In this document: piece by piece, positions 1 through 8,678 of the stretch
Layout: every line of letters starts with the position of its first letter
Numbering within the stretch: the first letter of the stretch is position 1
Assembly: GCA_013360465.1 (NCBI GenBank)
Contig: JABWBO010000004.1
Location: forward strand, 124,001-188,000
Direction: 5' to 3'
Source of the DNA: Anaerolineae bacterium
GTDB lineage: Bacteria > Chloroflexota > Anaerolineae > Aggregatilineales > Phototrophicaceae
DNA: 64,000 bases
Translations under genes and position numbers: made by a program
Notes under the pieces: generated by a model
The model's input: only the letters and a program-made list of their open reading frames with translations
Told to the model about the DNA's origin: nothing
Databases searched by the model: none

Positions 1-906
1 GAGATTCACCTTGTCGAAGCGCTGGTGGACATCACGGTGCGGCAGACGCTCGCGGAAGTCTTCCAGACTCATCAGCCGCAGATCGTCTTCCACGCCGCCG
101 CTTACAAACACGTCCCGATGCTGGAACACTATCCATCGGAGGCGGTTCGCGTCAACCTGCGCGGCACGCGTAATCTGGCCCACTTGGCACAGGAGTTCCA
201 TGTCGAACGCTTCGTCCTGATCTCGACCGACAAAGCGGTCAAGCCGTCCAGTGTGATGGGCGCAAGCAAGCGGCTGTGCGAACTGATGCTGCACGCGCTC
301 TCGCTTCAGCCGGAGACCACCACCCGTTACGCGGCGGTACGCTTCGGGAACGTCCTCGGAAGCCGGGGCAGCGTCGTGCCAACCTTCAACCGGCAGATTG
401 ATCGCGGCGGTCCAGTGACGGTCACGCACCAGGATATGACACGCTATTTCATGAGCATCCCGGAAGCGGTCAACCTGATCATCCACGCGGCGAGCATGAC
501 CGACGGGGACGATATCTACGTGCTGCAAATGGGCGAAGTGGTGCGCATCGTCGATTTGGCGGAACGCATGATTCGTCTGCGCGGTCTGCGCCCGTACCGC
601 GATATCGAGATCAAGTTCACCGGCATTCGCCCCGGCGAAAAGATGCATGAAGAGCTGTTCAATGAGATCGAAACGCCCAACGAAACGCTTCATCCAAACA
701 TCATGCAGGTCAACACCTGGCGCGAAGATTTCGAGAGCGCGCGATTCTGGGCGGAAATTGAGACGCTCGTGAACACCGAATTCGGCGCAGGAGCCGAAGC
801 TCTGGCGGTGATGACGCGCATCATCACCCCGCCGCCTGCTCCTGCCGACTCCAACGGCATCATGAACAGTCTGCGGGTCGGACAGGATGTTCCACAGCAC
901 ACCTAG
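1..906 (+). CDS. CapD/FlaA1-type nucleotide-sugar dehydratase/epimerase, 5'-truncated
   Basis: Frame 1 is open from the first base, so the gene starts upstream of the window; only the last 301 codons are present. The family converts UDP-GlcNAc-type sugars by 4,6-dehydration or epimerisation for surface polysaccharide synthesis. Visible family features are FHAAAYKHVPMLE, the STDKAVKP segment followed by S-V-M-G-A-S-K-R, where Met occupies the usual catalytic Tyr position as in CapD/PglF enzymes, and TGIRPGEKMHEELF near the C-terminus. The N-terminal Rossmann motif, and any membrane domain of a long FlaA1-like form, would lie upstream and cannot be judged. The neighbouring sugar genes galE and rmlC fit an exopolysaccharide or O-antigen locus. 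Confidence 0.85.
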   Translation, partial: EIHLVEALVDITVRQTLAEVFQTHQPQIVFHAAAYKHVPMLEHYPSEAVRVNLRGTRNLAHLAQEFHVERFVLISTDKAVKPSSVMGASKRLCELMLHALSLQPETTTRYAAVRFGNVLGSRGSVVPTFNRQIDRGGPVTVTHQDMTRYFMSIPEAVNLIIHAASMTDGDDIYVLQMGEVVRIVDLAERMIRLRGLRPYRDIEIKFTGIRPGEKMHEELFNEIETPNETLHPNIMQVNTWREDFESARFWAEIETLVNTEFGAGAEALAVMTRIITPPPAPADSNGIMNSLRVGQDVPQHT

Positions 907-1014
907 ACACAGGACCAGGCTAACAGAAGAGTCTTGCGCGAAACCCAACTGACGCGCACAATTCCACTGTGCAAGCCAGCATTCATCTCTTACAACTACC
1001 GAGTAGGTCTGTTC

Positions 1015-3144
1015 ATGGCGATTTCTCCCGAAACCTCATCTGTAGACGAGCCGTCTGGCAGCCAGACGGCACAAGAGGAGTCGCCACCCGGCTCCATAGG
1101 TCCGCTCTATACGACCCCCGAACCGCGCCGCCGGGTGCGCCGGCGCAAGCGCAAGGGGGGTATTTTCCGAAAGATCCTCAAGCGTTTCGGCATTCGGCGC
1201 AGGGTCAGCGGCATCATCGTCGCCTTGCTCAGCATCACCGTCGCCGCCGTCGTCATCTATGCGGCGCTGGTGGTGGATTCGCTCAGCGGGATCAACAGCG
1301 CGATCACCGAACTGGAGCGCATCCTGACCGGTATCGAAGGCGACTCCGCCGCCAGCATCTCGCTGAACGACTATGAACGTCTCGCCGAAGGCGTCGAAAA
1401 TGTCGATAAGAGCCTGGAGATCAGCCAGAATCGCCTGATCCTGATGCGCCCATTCCAGACGATCCACCCCAATGTGGATGTCGCGCTCAGGAGCCTCGAT
1501 ATCGCCAGGGCGCTGACCGGTTCGGCAGACACCATGCTGGCGGGGCTGCGTCCTGCCGTGTTCTATCTCGTCTCTGGCGACGAGCCGGACACCGCCATTG
1601 CCCAGATCTCGTCAGGCGACCGGCTGGTCGAACTGCTGGAGATCGGTCGAAATCAGTTCGCCCGCGCTCAAACTGAGCTGGACGCAGCCAAGACCATGCT
1701 CGAAGCCCTGCCCGTTGAAAGTGCGTCGCTCGATATCATTCGCATGACGGAACGCCTTGACGATTTCTACGAACAGGTTTCCAGCATCAACGGCGTCCTG
1801 ATCGACTCAACGAATTTGCTCAACGTCGTGCTGGGCTTGGATGGCGACAAGAACTATCTCGTGCTGGCGGTTAACAGCGACGAACTCCGCCCCTCCGGCG
1901 GTTTCCTCAGCACATGGGGATGGTTCAAAGTGCGCAATGGTCGAATCGTCGAGTACGACTACAGCGCCTCGACGGTTGACAGCCCGGTCTCGCCAGCCGC
2001 CGATATGGGAAACACGTTGGGCATCCCCAACTGGTGGATTCAGTACCGACAGCCGATCTACGCTGCCTGGGATGGAAGCTGGCATGCCGACTTTCCCTCC
2101 ACCGCCGAAATGGCGATGTGGTACTACAACAACGGCAGCAACATCAACGCGCCGGTCGATGGCGTTCTGTCGTTCGACATTTACGCCTTCGAATACATCC
2201 TTGCAGCCCTGGGCGAAGTGGAACTCGACGAGTACCGCGTCAGCGTGACCGCCGAGAATTTCCGCCAGTTGGTCTACGACATCCGCGCCTTCAGCTCAGG
2301 AATCGAACCCCACAAGGCATTTGTCGCGGCGATCTACACCAAGATCATGTCGGACTGGCAGGAAGCAAGCCGCGACCCGGAACGGAACACACTCATCCTG
2401 AACGCCCTGCTCCGGGCAGTACAGGAGAAACATGTCATGGTCCACCTCGCCGATGACGGGCTGAATCACGCCATCGACATGCTGGGCTGGTCCGGCAGTC
2501 AGCGTACCGAGCCGGCGAACGACTATCTGATGGTGGTCGACAGCAACCTCGGCAACAAGTCCAACCGCTCGGTGATCCGCGATCTGACCTACGACGTTAC
2601 GCTTCTCGATGACGGCGATCTCAGCAAGCGGCTCACGATCGCCTATGAGTACCCGGCGGAATTGGCAGACAACGACCCGGCGGTCGATCCGGAATTTCAC
2701 GGACGGATCGACTATGCTACGATGGTTCAGATCTACGGTCCGCCAGACTCGGAGGTGGTGGAAGCGCCGTCCGATATCAGCTTCCCCATCGAAAGCGAGC
2801 TGCACGATCTCTGGTTGGTCTCTACGGCGTTTGTCGTTCCCTATAACGACTCGCGGCGCATCCAGTTCACCTACGACTCGCCTGCGGTATGGGAGCGCTT
2901 CGGCAGGTACGGTCGCTATCGCCTGATCATCCAGAAACAGCCGGGAACGCGAGGCGACGCCGTGACCGTGCAGATCACCCTGCCGCCAGAAACGCAGGTG
3001 GTGGAGTCCAATCCGCCATTCACCACGACCTATGATCTGGATCAGGTCGTCGTTGAATACCGGCTCGACCTGACAACCGATGTACACCTGGACCTCATCT
3101 TCGAGTTCAAACCAGAGGCGGTGGCGCGATTGGATGGGACGTGA
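1015..3144 (+). CDS. DUF4012 membrane-anchored protein
   Basis: This 709-residue protein has a short polar N-terminus, a very basic stretch (RRRVRRRKRKGG) and one transmembrane helix (about residues 65-90), followed by a large extracytoplasmic part. The segment K-N-Y-L-V-L-A-V-N-S-D-E-L-R-P-S-G-G-F-L is the hallmark of DUF4012 proteins, which often lie in polysaccharide loci of Gram-positive bacteria and Chloroflexota; their biochemical role is not established. The frame can be extended to a TTG at 934, but ATG 1015 gives a conventional N-terminus. The gene follows the capD-like gene by about 110 nt and may be cotranscribed with it. A role in envelope glycan handling is inferred from position only. 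Confidence 0.75.
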   Translation: MAISPETSSVDEPSGSQTAQEESPPGSIGPLYTTPEPRRRVRRRKRKGGIFRKILKRFGIRRRVSGIIVALLSITVAAVVIYAALVVDSLSGINSAITELERILTGIEGDSAASISLNDYERLAEGVENVDKSLEISQNRLILMRPFQTIHPNVDVALRSLDIARALTGSADTMLAGLRPAVFYLVSGDEPDTAIAQISSGDRLVELLEIGRNQFARAQTELDAAKTMLEALPVESASLDIIRMTERLDDFYEQVSSINGVLIDSTNLLNVVLGLDGDKNYLVLAVNSDELRPSGGFLSTWGWFKVRNGRIVEYDYSASTVDSPVSPAADMGNTLGIPNWWIQYRQPIYAAWDGSWHADFPSTAEMAMWYYNNGSNINAPVDGVLSFDIYAFEYILAALGEVELDEYRVSVTAENFRQLVYDIRAFSSGIEPHKAFVAAIYTKIMSDWQEASRDPERNTLILNALLRAVQEKHVMVHLADDGLNHAIDMLGWSGSQRTEPANDYLMVVDSNLGNKSNRSVIRDLTYDVTLLDDGDLSKRLTIAYEYPAELADNDPAVDPEFHGRIDYATMVQIYGPPDSEVVEAPSDISFPIESELHDLWLVSTAFVVPYNDSRRIQFTYDSPAVWERFGRYGRYRLIIQKQPGTRGDAVTVQITLPPETQVVESNPPFTTTYDLDQVVVEYRLDLTTDVHLDLIFEFKPEAVARLDGT

Positions 3145-3232
3145 TCCCAGCGGGCGAAGATCGCTGCTTGTCCGCAAGTGCGTTCTGGAGCCGCGCAGTG
3201 CCCTTGCGATAAATGCGGGAAAACACGGCTCC

Positions 3233-3282
3233 TTGGGTTAAATTGGGAAATATTTGGGTAATTCTGCGATTCTCGTAGAATC
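3233..3282 (+). promoter_or_regulatory. Phased TTGGG repeats and putative promoter of galE
   Basis: Three TTGGG copies start at 3233, 3243 and 3254, i.e. 10 and 11 bp apart, on the same helix face. The last overlaps a weak -35 (TTGGGT, 3254-3259), with TAGAAT at 3276-3281 after a 16 bp spacer. GATTCT-CGT-AGAATC (3268-3282) is an inverted repeat over the -10. This arrangement suggests regulator binding, but no regulator can be named. Confidence 0.4.
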
Positions 3283-3310
3283 CCACACAATCGGAAGGCA
3301 GAACGCAAAC

Positions 3311-4312
3311 ATGAATGTACTGGTCACCGGCGGCGCGGGGTATATCGGCAGTCACATGGTGGATACCCTGATCAGGCGAGGCGATAGCGTGACGGTGTTC
3401 GACAGCCTGGTCACCGGACACCGCGAGGCGGTGCATCCCGACGCGAAGCTGGTCGTCGGCGATCTCCTGGACCCTGCGGCGATCAATGCCGCCTTCGACT
3501 CCCAGGCATTCGATGGCATCTATCACTTCGCATCCTACATCGTCGTGCCAGAGAGCATGCAGAAGCCGTTCAAGTATCTGCGCGACAACGTCATCGCCGC
3601 TGCCAATCTGCTGGAAGCAGCGGCGGCGCACGGCGTCAAGCGCTTCATCCTCTCCTCGACGGCAGCGCTCTTCGACCAACCGTCCAGAGTACCCATCGAC
3701 GAGTCGGAACGGGTGATCCCTGGAAGTCCCTACGGCGAGAGCAAGGCGATGATCGAACGCCTGCTTGTGTGGGTAGACCGCATCTATGGCATGAAGACCT
3801 GCGCGCTGCGTTATTTCAATGCTGCCGGCGCCCATCCCTCAGCCCATATCGGCGAAGACCATGACCCGGAATCGCATCTCATTCCTATCATACTCCAGGT
3901 CGCCCTGGGGCAGCGCGATAGCGTGGTCGTCTATGGGGACGACTACCCTACCCCAGACGGCACAGCGATCCGTGATTACATCCATGCCCTCGATCTGGCA
4001 TCAGCGCACATCCTGGCGATGGAAGCGCTGGCAGATGGTCCGAGCCGCGCCTACAACCTCGGCACCGGCAGGGGGTTCTCGGTCAGGGAAGTCGTGAAAT
4101 GCGCCCGCGAAGTGACGACGCATCCGATTCCGACGACATCGGGTCCGCGCCGCGCCGGCGACTTGGCGGAACTGGTCGCCGATTCAACAGCCATCCAGCG
4201 CGAGCTGGGCTGGCGACCGCAGTACATCGAATTGCAGCAGATCATCGAGACGGCGTGGCACTGGCACAGCACACATCCGCGCGGCTATGCTTCGGTGAAC
4301 AAGCCCGGATAA
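3311..4312 (+). CDS. galE: UDP-glucose 4-epimerase
   Basis: The 333-residue protein interconverts UDP-glucose and UDP-galactose with tightly bound NAD in the cytoplasm. The NAD-binding GGAGYIGSH motif is at residues 7-15, the catalytic Ser lies in LSSTAAL (about residue 118), and the Y-x-x-x-K pair is Y141/K145 in [20 protein letters not shown] and [11 protein letters not shown] are further GalE signatures. ATG 3311 places the Rossmann motif at the correct N-terminal distance; an in-frame ATG at 3254 would add 19 unsupported residues. A GGAAGG lies about 12 nt upstream. The last 28 bp overlap the convergent 3' end of rmlC. Confidence 0.93.
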   Translation: MNVLVTGGAGYIGSHMVDTLIRRGDSVTVFDSLVTGHREAVHPDAKLVVGDLLDPAAINAAFDSQAFDGIYHFASYIVVPESMQKPFKYLRDNVIAAANLLEAAAAHGVKRFILSSTAALFDQPSRVPIDESERVIPGSPYGESKAMIERLLVWVDRIYGMKTCALRYFNAAGAHPSAHIGEDHDPESHLIPIILQVALGQRDSVVVYGDDYPTPDGTAIRDYIHALDLASAHILAMEALADGPSRAYNLGTGRGFSVREVVKCAREVTTHPIPTTSGPRRAGDLAELVADSTAIQRELGWRPQYIELQQIIETAWHWHSTHPRGYASVNKPG

Positions 4313-4872
4313 GGCAGATTGTCGGATTCCGGGCGCGTAAGCCACTGCGCGAGCGTCTGTGCGCCCTGATCCCGCGCGGAGAGGATCGGGTCCGGGATGG
4401 GCCAGCGAATGCCTACCGCCGGATCATTGTAGAGAATACCGGACTCGTGCCTGCCGTCATAGGTTCCGGTACACAGGTACTCGACCTCCGCATAGTCCGA
4501 CAGCACGCAGTAACCGCGCGCGAAACCGGCAGGCGCCCACATCTGCCGGCGGTTCTGGTCGGAAAGCACTTCACCGTGCCAGCCACCCAGCGTTGGGGAA
4601 TGCTTTCGCACATCGACGGCGACTACGAAGGCTTCGCCCCGCGTCACCCGCATCAGTTTGCCCATCGGCGGTTCCCACTGAAAGTGCAAACCGCGCAGCA
4701 CCCCTTGGGTCGATCCCGCCAGATTGAGCTGGACGAAATCCGTCGGCAAGCCGACTTCAGCATAAAGGTCGCGCCGGTAGACTTCCATGAAGAATCCGCG
4801 ATGATCTTGGAAATACTCGTGGCTGAAGACTTTGACCGCGCCGAAATAGATGCCCTCGATAGTGATCTTCAT
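4285..4872 (-). CDS. rmlC: dTDP-4-dehydrorhamnose 3,5-epimerase
   Basis: This cupin epimerase (195 aa) catalyses the third step of dTDP-L-rhamnose synthesis. Catalytic residues are recognisable: H63 in RGLHFQ, K72, Y132 in the EYLCTGTYD segment, and an Asp late in the sequence (about D168). Start and end fit the family length (about 180-195 aa). The start codon overlaps the stop of the upstream exporter gene as ATGA, so it is probably translated from the exporter mRNA. No rmlA, rmlB or rmlD is visible in the window, so the remaining rhamnose genes must be elsewhere. Close relatives with altered specificity exist, so the exact sugar is inferred. Confidence 0.9.
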   Translation of the reverse strand: MKITIEGIYFGAVKVFSHEYFQDHRGFFMEVYRRDLYAEVGLPTDFVQLNLAGSTQGVLRGLHFQWEPPMGKLMRVTRGEAFVVAVDVRKHSPTLGGWHGEVLSDQNRRQMWAPAGFARGYCVLSDYAEVEYLCTGTYDGRHESGILYNDPAVGIRWPIPDPILSARDQGAQTLAQWLTRPESDNLPYPGLFTEA

Positions 4873-6725
4873 ATTGCCTCTTCGCTTTCGATGAACTGCC
4901 GCTGGTACAGCTGCGCATACAAGCCATCAAGCGTCAGGAGCGTGTCATGCGTCCCTTCTTCCACGATCTTGCCGCGCTGCATCACCAGGATGCGATCCAC
5001 CTGGCGCACCGTGCTGAGACGATGGGCGATGACGATGCTGGTTCGTCCCTGGAGTACACGGTGAAGCCCGGTCTGAATATCTTCTTCCGTCTCGGTATCG
5101 ATGCTGCTCGTCGCTTCATCCAGGACCAGGATGCTGTCCGGATGATGCAGCAGCGCGCGTGCCAGGGCGATGAGCTGGCGCTGTCCCTGCGAGAGATTTG
5201 CCCCACCCGGCAGCAGCGGCGTATCCAGCCCCTGCGGCAGCCGCTCAATGAATCGGCTGGCACAGGCGGTGCGCGCCGCCTGGATAATGCGCTCACGAGG
5301 GATTGCCGTGTCGAACAGGCTGATATTTTCGGCGATTGTTCCGGTAAAACAATAGGGGTTTTGCGGCACAATCGTGACCATGCGGCGCAGTTCAGCGGCG
5401 CTGATCTGCCGTACATCGACCCCGCCGACGCGCACTGCGCCCTGCGTCACATCGTAGAACCGACCGACCAGCCCCGCCAGCGATGTCTTGCCCGCGCCGG
5501 TTGCGCCGACGATTGCTACGCGCTGCCCCGCGGGGATATGCAGTACCAGGTCTTGAATGACCGGATGCCCTTCCTCATAGGCGAACGTCACATGGTCGAA
5601 TTCGACCGTCAGCGCGACACCGGCGGTCGCCGCAGGCTGCGCCGGCTCTTCCACCGAAGGCTCGACATGCAGCATACGCGCAAGACGCTCGCCCGCCGAA
5701 AGCGCGGTCTGCACCTGAGCGATCTGCTCGGCAAGGTTCTGAATCGGTTCAAACATGCGGCGGGTGTAGTCCACAAAGGCGATCAGCATGCCCAGCGTCA
5801 CCCACCCGGCGAAGACCCCTTCCCCACCTGCATAGAGTACCAGCGCCAGCCCCAGGGTGATCAAGACCTGAAGCGTGGAAGCGTACCAGGTGTAGTAATC
5901 GCGCAGGTCGGTGTGTACTTCACGATAGGCGTCGTTCTTCTCTTTGAAGCCGGCGCGGCTGACTGCCTGTCGTCCAAAGAGCTGAATCACCAGCATGCCG
6001 CTGAACTGCTCGTTCAGAAACGCTAACTTTTCCGCCACCAGGCGGTGATAGCGATTTGACGCCTGGCGGATCCGCTTACGGAAGTAAACTGTCGAGCCGA
6101 TCATCACCGGCAGCACGATGAAGGCGATCAGCGCCAGCCGCGCATTGATCAGCAGCATAGCGATGATGATTCCGATGAGCGTGACCATGTTCGTGGCGAC
6201 CATCACCACGCTGGTCGAAACCAGCTCCGTCAGCGCATCGATGTCGTTGGTCATACGCGAAACGAGCTGCCCAACCGGCGTCACGTTGAAAAAGCGCATG
6301 TCCTGCCGCAGGATGTGTTCGAACAGCCGTGCGCGCAGATCGCGCAGGGTGTTCTGACCGACCGTCTGAAGGAGATAGATATAGCCGAATCGCAGGACGA
6401 AGATGGCGATGACCACGCCGAAATAGAGCAGCCCGAACGGGATCAATCCGTCCAGGTCGCCGGCGGCTATTGGGCCGTCCACCGCCTGCTGCACCAGGTA
6501 TGGCAGCGCGGTGGAAAGGATCGACACGATGACCAGCCCGACGAAGACCAGCGCCAGGGAACCGCGATAGGGCGCGAGAAACTGCCCCAACATGCGGAAG
6601 AGATAGCGGTCGGTGATCTTTTCTGTCTGCAAATCAACAGCGGAGAGCCGTCGCGCATCAATGCTGGATGAACTCAATTTCGTCTTCCTCGAATTCGCGC
6701 GCTGCCATCCGCGCATACATGCCAT
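4869..6725 (-). CDS. ABC exporter half-transporter, catalytic-site subunit (TM288-like)
   Basis: A fused transmembrane domain (six predicted helices, about residues 45-330) and nucleotide-binding domain. Walker A GATGAGKTS is near residue 405; the signature is the non-canonical LSQGQ (about 511); Walker B ends in LVLDEATSSID with the catalytic Glu present (about 532); the switch His is in IVIAHRLSTV. Together with the next gene this forms a heterodimeric exporter: this chain supplies the normal Walker B but a degenerate signature. The start is uncertain. ATG 6725 overlaps the upstream gene by 68 nt, ATG 6716 is in the same region, and a TTG at 6632 would avoid overlap. Substrate unknown (lipid, drug or peptide). 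Confidence 0.85.
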   Translation of the reverse strand: MACMRGWQRANSRKTKLSSSSIDARRLSAVDLQTEKITDRYLFRMLGQFLAPYRGSLALVFVGLVIVSILSTALPYLVQQAVDGPIAAGDLDGLIPFGLLYFGVVIAIFVLRFGYIYLLQTVGQNTLRDLRARLFEHILRQDMRFFNVTPVGQLVSRMTNDIDALTELVSTSVVMVATNMVTLIGIIIAMLLINARLALIAFIVLPVMIGSTVYFRKRIRQASNRYHRLVAEKLAFLNEQFSGMLVIQLFGRQAVSRAGFKEKNDAYREVHTDLRDYYTWYASTLQVLITLGLALVLYAGGEGVFAGWVTLGMLIAFVDYTRRMFEPIQNLAEQIAQVQTALSAGERLARMLHVEPSVEEPAQPAATAGVALTVEFDHVTFAYEEGHPVIQDLVLHIPAGQRVAIVGATGAGKTSLAGLVGRFYDVTQGAVRVGGVDVRQISAAELRRMVTIVPQNPYCFTGTIAENISLFDTAIPRERIIQAARTACASRFIERLPQGLDTPLLPGGANLSQGQRQLIALARALLHHPDSILVLDEATSSIDTETEEDIQTGLHRVLQGRTSIVIAHRLSTVRQVDRILVMQRGKIVEEGTHDTLLTLDGLYAQLYQRQFIESEEAI

Positions 6726-8451
6726 TCTGACCGATCAGCGCGTGATGGGTGCCGCTTTCTGCCACCCCACCGTTATCCAGGACGATAATCAGATCGGCAT
6801 CTTTCACCGTCGCAATGCGGTGAGCGATGATCAGGCTGGTGCGCGCCCGCAGCACATCGCGCAGTGCGTGCAGGATGTCGGCGGCGGTATGTGTATCCAC
6901 GCTCGACAGGGCGTCATCCAGCACCAGGATCGCCGGGTCCCGCACCACCGCCCGAGCGATGGCGACCCGCTGCTTCTGCCCGCCGCTGAGCATCACCCCT
7001 TTTTCACCCACCAGAGTCTCCATGCCCTTGGGGAGCTGAGGCAGATCGCTGGTCACCCGCGCAATCGTCGCTGCGCGCACCAGCGCCTCTTCGCCGGCAT
7101 CATCCTTGCCCATTCGGATGTTTTCGCGCAGCGGCGCGCTGAACAGAAACGTTGACTGTGGGACATAAGCGATGCCGCGTCGCAGGTCTTCCAGACACAG
7201 ATCACGCACGTCCACGCCGTCGACCAGCACACGCCCCTCAGTCACGTCCAGCGCCCGCGCCAGCAGGCTGACCAGCAGCGTCTTGCCGGAGCCGGTCGGT
7301 CCGGCAATGCCGACCACCGTGCCTGCCGGAATAGCCAGGTTGATCCCGCGCAGCAGCCAGCGCCCATCGATCTGGACGCCGACGTTTTCGAAGCGGATGT
7401 GTCCACGCACTGACGGCAGCGGCACGGCGTCCGGCGGCGATTCGATGTCGGTGCGGCGCAGCAGCAGAGTCAGCCGCGCCAGCGCGCCGCCCGTCTGCTG
7501 GTAGCGCTGATAGATCGTGCCGAGGTGCAGCAGCGACTGGCTGATCCAGCCGAGGAAGAAGAGAAACTGCGTGAAGTTACCCAGAGTCATCGCGCCCTGC
7601 ACGGTCAGGATTCCGCCGAACAGCACCACCACCGCCATCGTCAGATTGCTGATCATGTTGGGGAACATACCGACCGGCTCATAGCGCCGCTTGAAGTACA
7701 GCCAGCGCCGCCGGTATTCCTTATTCTGAACGGCGAATCGAGCGTTGATGCTGTCCTCACGCCCGAAAGTCTTGATGGTTTGAATGCCGGTCACCGAGTC
7801 CTGCACAATCGAGGCGATCATCCCTGCCTGATCCTGAACCGCCTCAAACATCGGCGTGAGCGCCGCGCCAGCCCGAATCTGGAACGCTGTTGACAGCGCC
7901 AGCACGATGAACACGACCAGCGCCAGCGGCAGATGGATCGTCGCCAGCAGGATGAAGACCACCAGCAGGTTGAGCAGGGCGCTGCTAGCGCGGTTGAAGC
8001 CGATCGCCAGCAGACGCCAGATCATCTCGGTGTCGGCATGGACGCGCGAGATCAGGTCGCCGGTCGAGTGATGCTGAAAGAAGCCGTTATCCTGGGTGAG
8101 CAGATTTTCGTAGAGGTCGCGGCGGATATCGTAGTTCACCGCATAAGCAATATTCCCGCTGAAGTGACGCATGCCGAAGAACGCCAGCACCGCGATCAGC
8201 GAGAGACCGATCAGGATGGCGATGTCGCCGATCATCTGATCCATCGACAGTCCCGCCTGCAGATGATCGACGATGATGCCGATGAGCAGCGGTTCGGCAG
8301 CCGTCGCCATGCCGCCGATCATGCCGCTCAAGATGGAACCAAATGCGGAGCCATTGTGTCTGCCGATGTAGCCTATCAACCAGCGCATATCGGCAGTGCG
8401 CGCCTCTGGCACAGCCGGGCGTGTGCCTTCCGCGTTCGCCTGGGCGCTCAC
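6658..8451 (-). CDS. ABC exporter half-transporter, degenerate-site subunit (TM287-like)
   Basis: The 597-residue partner of the preceding exporter has the same TMD-NBD order. Walker A is GPTGSGKT (about residue 383) and the signature is canonical LSGGQKQRVAIARA (about 487). The Walker B segment reads AILVLDDALSSVD, with Asp where the catalytic Glu is expected. In heterodimeric exporters such as TM287/288, BmrCD and LmrCD, one ATP site is inactive because of exactly this substitution together with a degenerate signature in the partner. GTG 8451 is the start, supported by a strong GGGAGGG 9 nt upstream. It is first in the leftward operon exporter-exporter-rmlC. Confidence 0.87.
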   Translation of the reverse strand: MSAQANAEGTRPAVPEARTADMRWLIGYIGRHNGSAFGSILSGMIGGMATAAEPLLIGIIVDHLQAGLSMDQMIGDIAILIGLSLIAVLAFFGMRHFSGNIAYAVNYDIRRDLYENLLTQDNGFFQHHSTGDLISRVHADTEMIWRLLAIGFNRASSALLNLLVVFILLATIHLPLALVVFIVLALSTAFQIRAGAALTPMFEAVQDQAGMIASIVQDSVTGIQTIKTFGREDSINARFAVQNKEYRRRWLYFKRRYEPVGMFPNMISNLTMAVVVLFGGILTVQGAMTLGNFTQFLFFLGWISQSLLHLGTIYQRYQQTGGALARLTLLLRRTDIESPPDAVPLPSVRGHIRFENVGVQIDGRWLLRGINLAIPAGTVVGIAGPTGSGKTLLVSLLARALDVTEGRVLVDGVDVRDLCLEDLRRGIAYVPQSTFLFSAPLRENIRMGKDDAGEEALVRAATIARVTSDLPQLPKGMETLVGEKGVMLSGGQKQRVAIARAVVRDPAILVLDDALSSVDTHTAADILHALRDVLRARTSLIIAHRIATVKDADLIIVLDNGGVAESGTHHALIGQNGMYARMAAREFEEDEIEFIQH

Positions 8452-8558
8452 AGCGGTATTCCCTCCCTGACAAATGTGAACTCTGATGCGGCAATGTTAA
8501 GTGTAGCGGGGACAAGGCGACCATACCAGACCATTGTGGACTGGATGGTCGCTTCTTT

Positions 8559-8578
8559 TTGATGAAAGTTGATGAAAG
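8559..8578. repeat. Tandem 10-bp repeat in the 227-nt gap before the exporter operon
   Basis: TTGATGAAAG occurs twice in perfect tandem, directly after a T-run, about 110 nt upstream of the exporter start. Two copies one helical turn apart could be an operator for the exporter operon. The rest of 8452-8678 shows an imperfect GACCAT/ATGGTC hairpin (8530-8551) and CAGCGG/CCGCTG (8640-8656), but no gene. Confidence 0.35.
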
Positions 8579-8678
8579 ACCGGTGCTGACGGGGATGCCC
8601 TATCGTGAAGTCTTAAAAGAAGCCTGCAAGCGGTCGAACCAGCGGCTCGTCCGCTGAAAAGATACGGAGTCCTGCGTT

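Noticed and set aside
8530-8564. GACCAT/ATGGTC hairpin followed by a T-run as a terminator
   Set aside because: The T-run is on the plus strand, where no gene ends; all neighbouring genes are on the minus strand.
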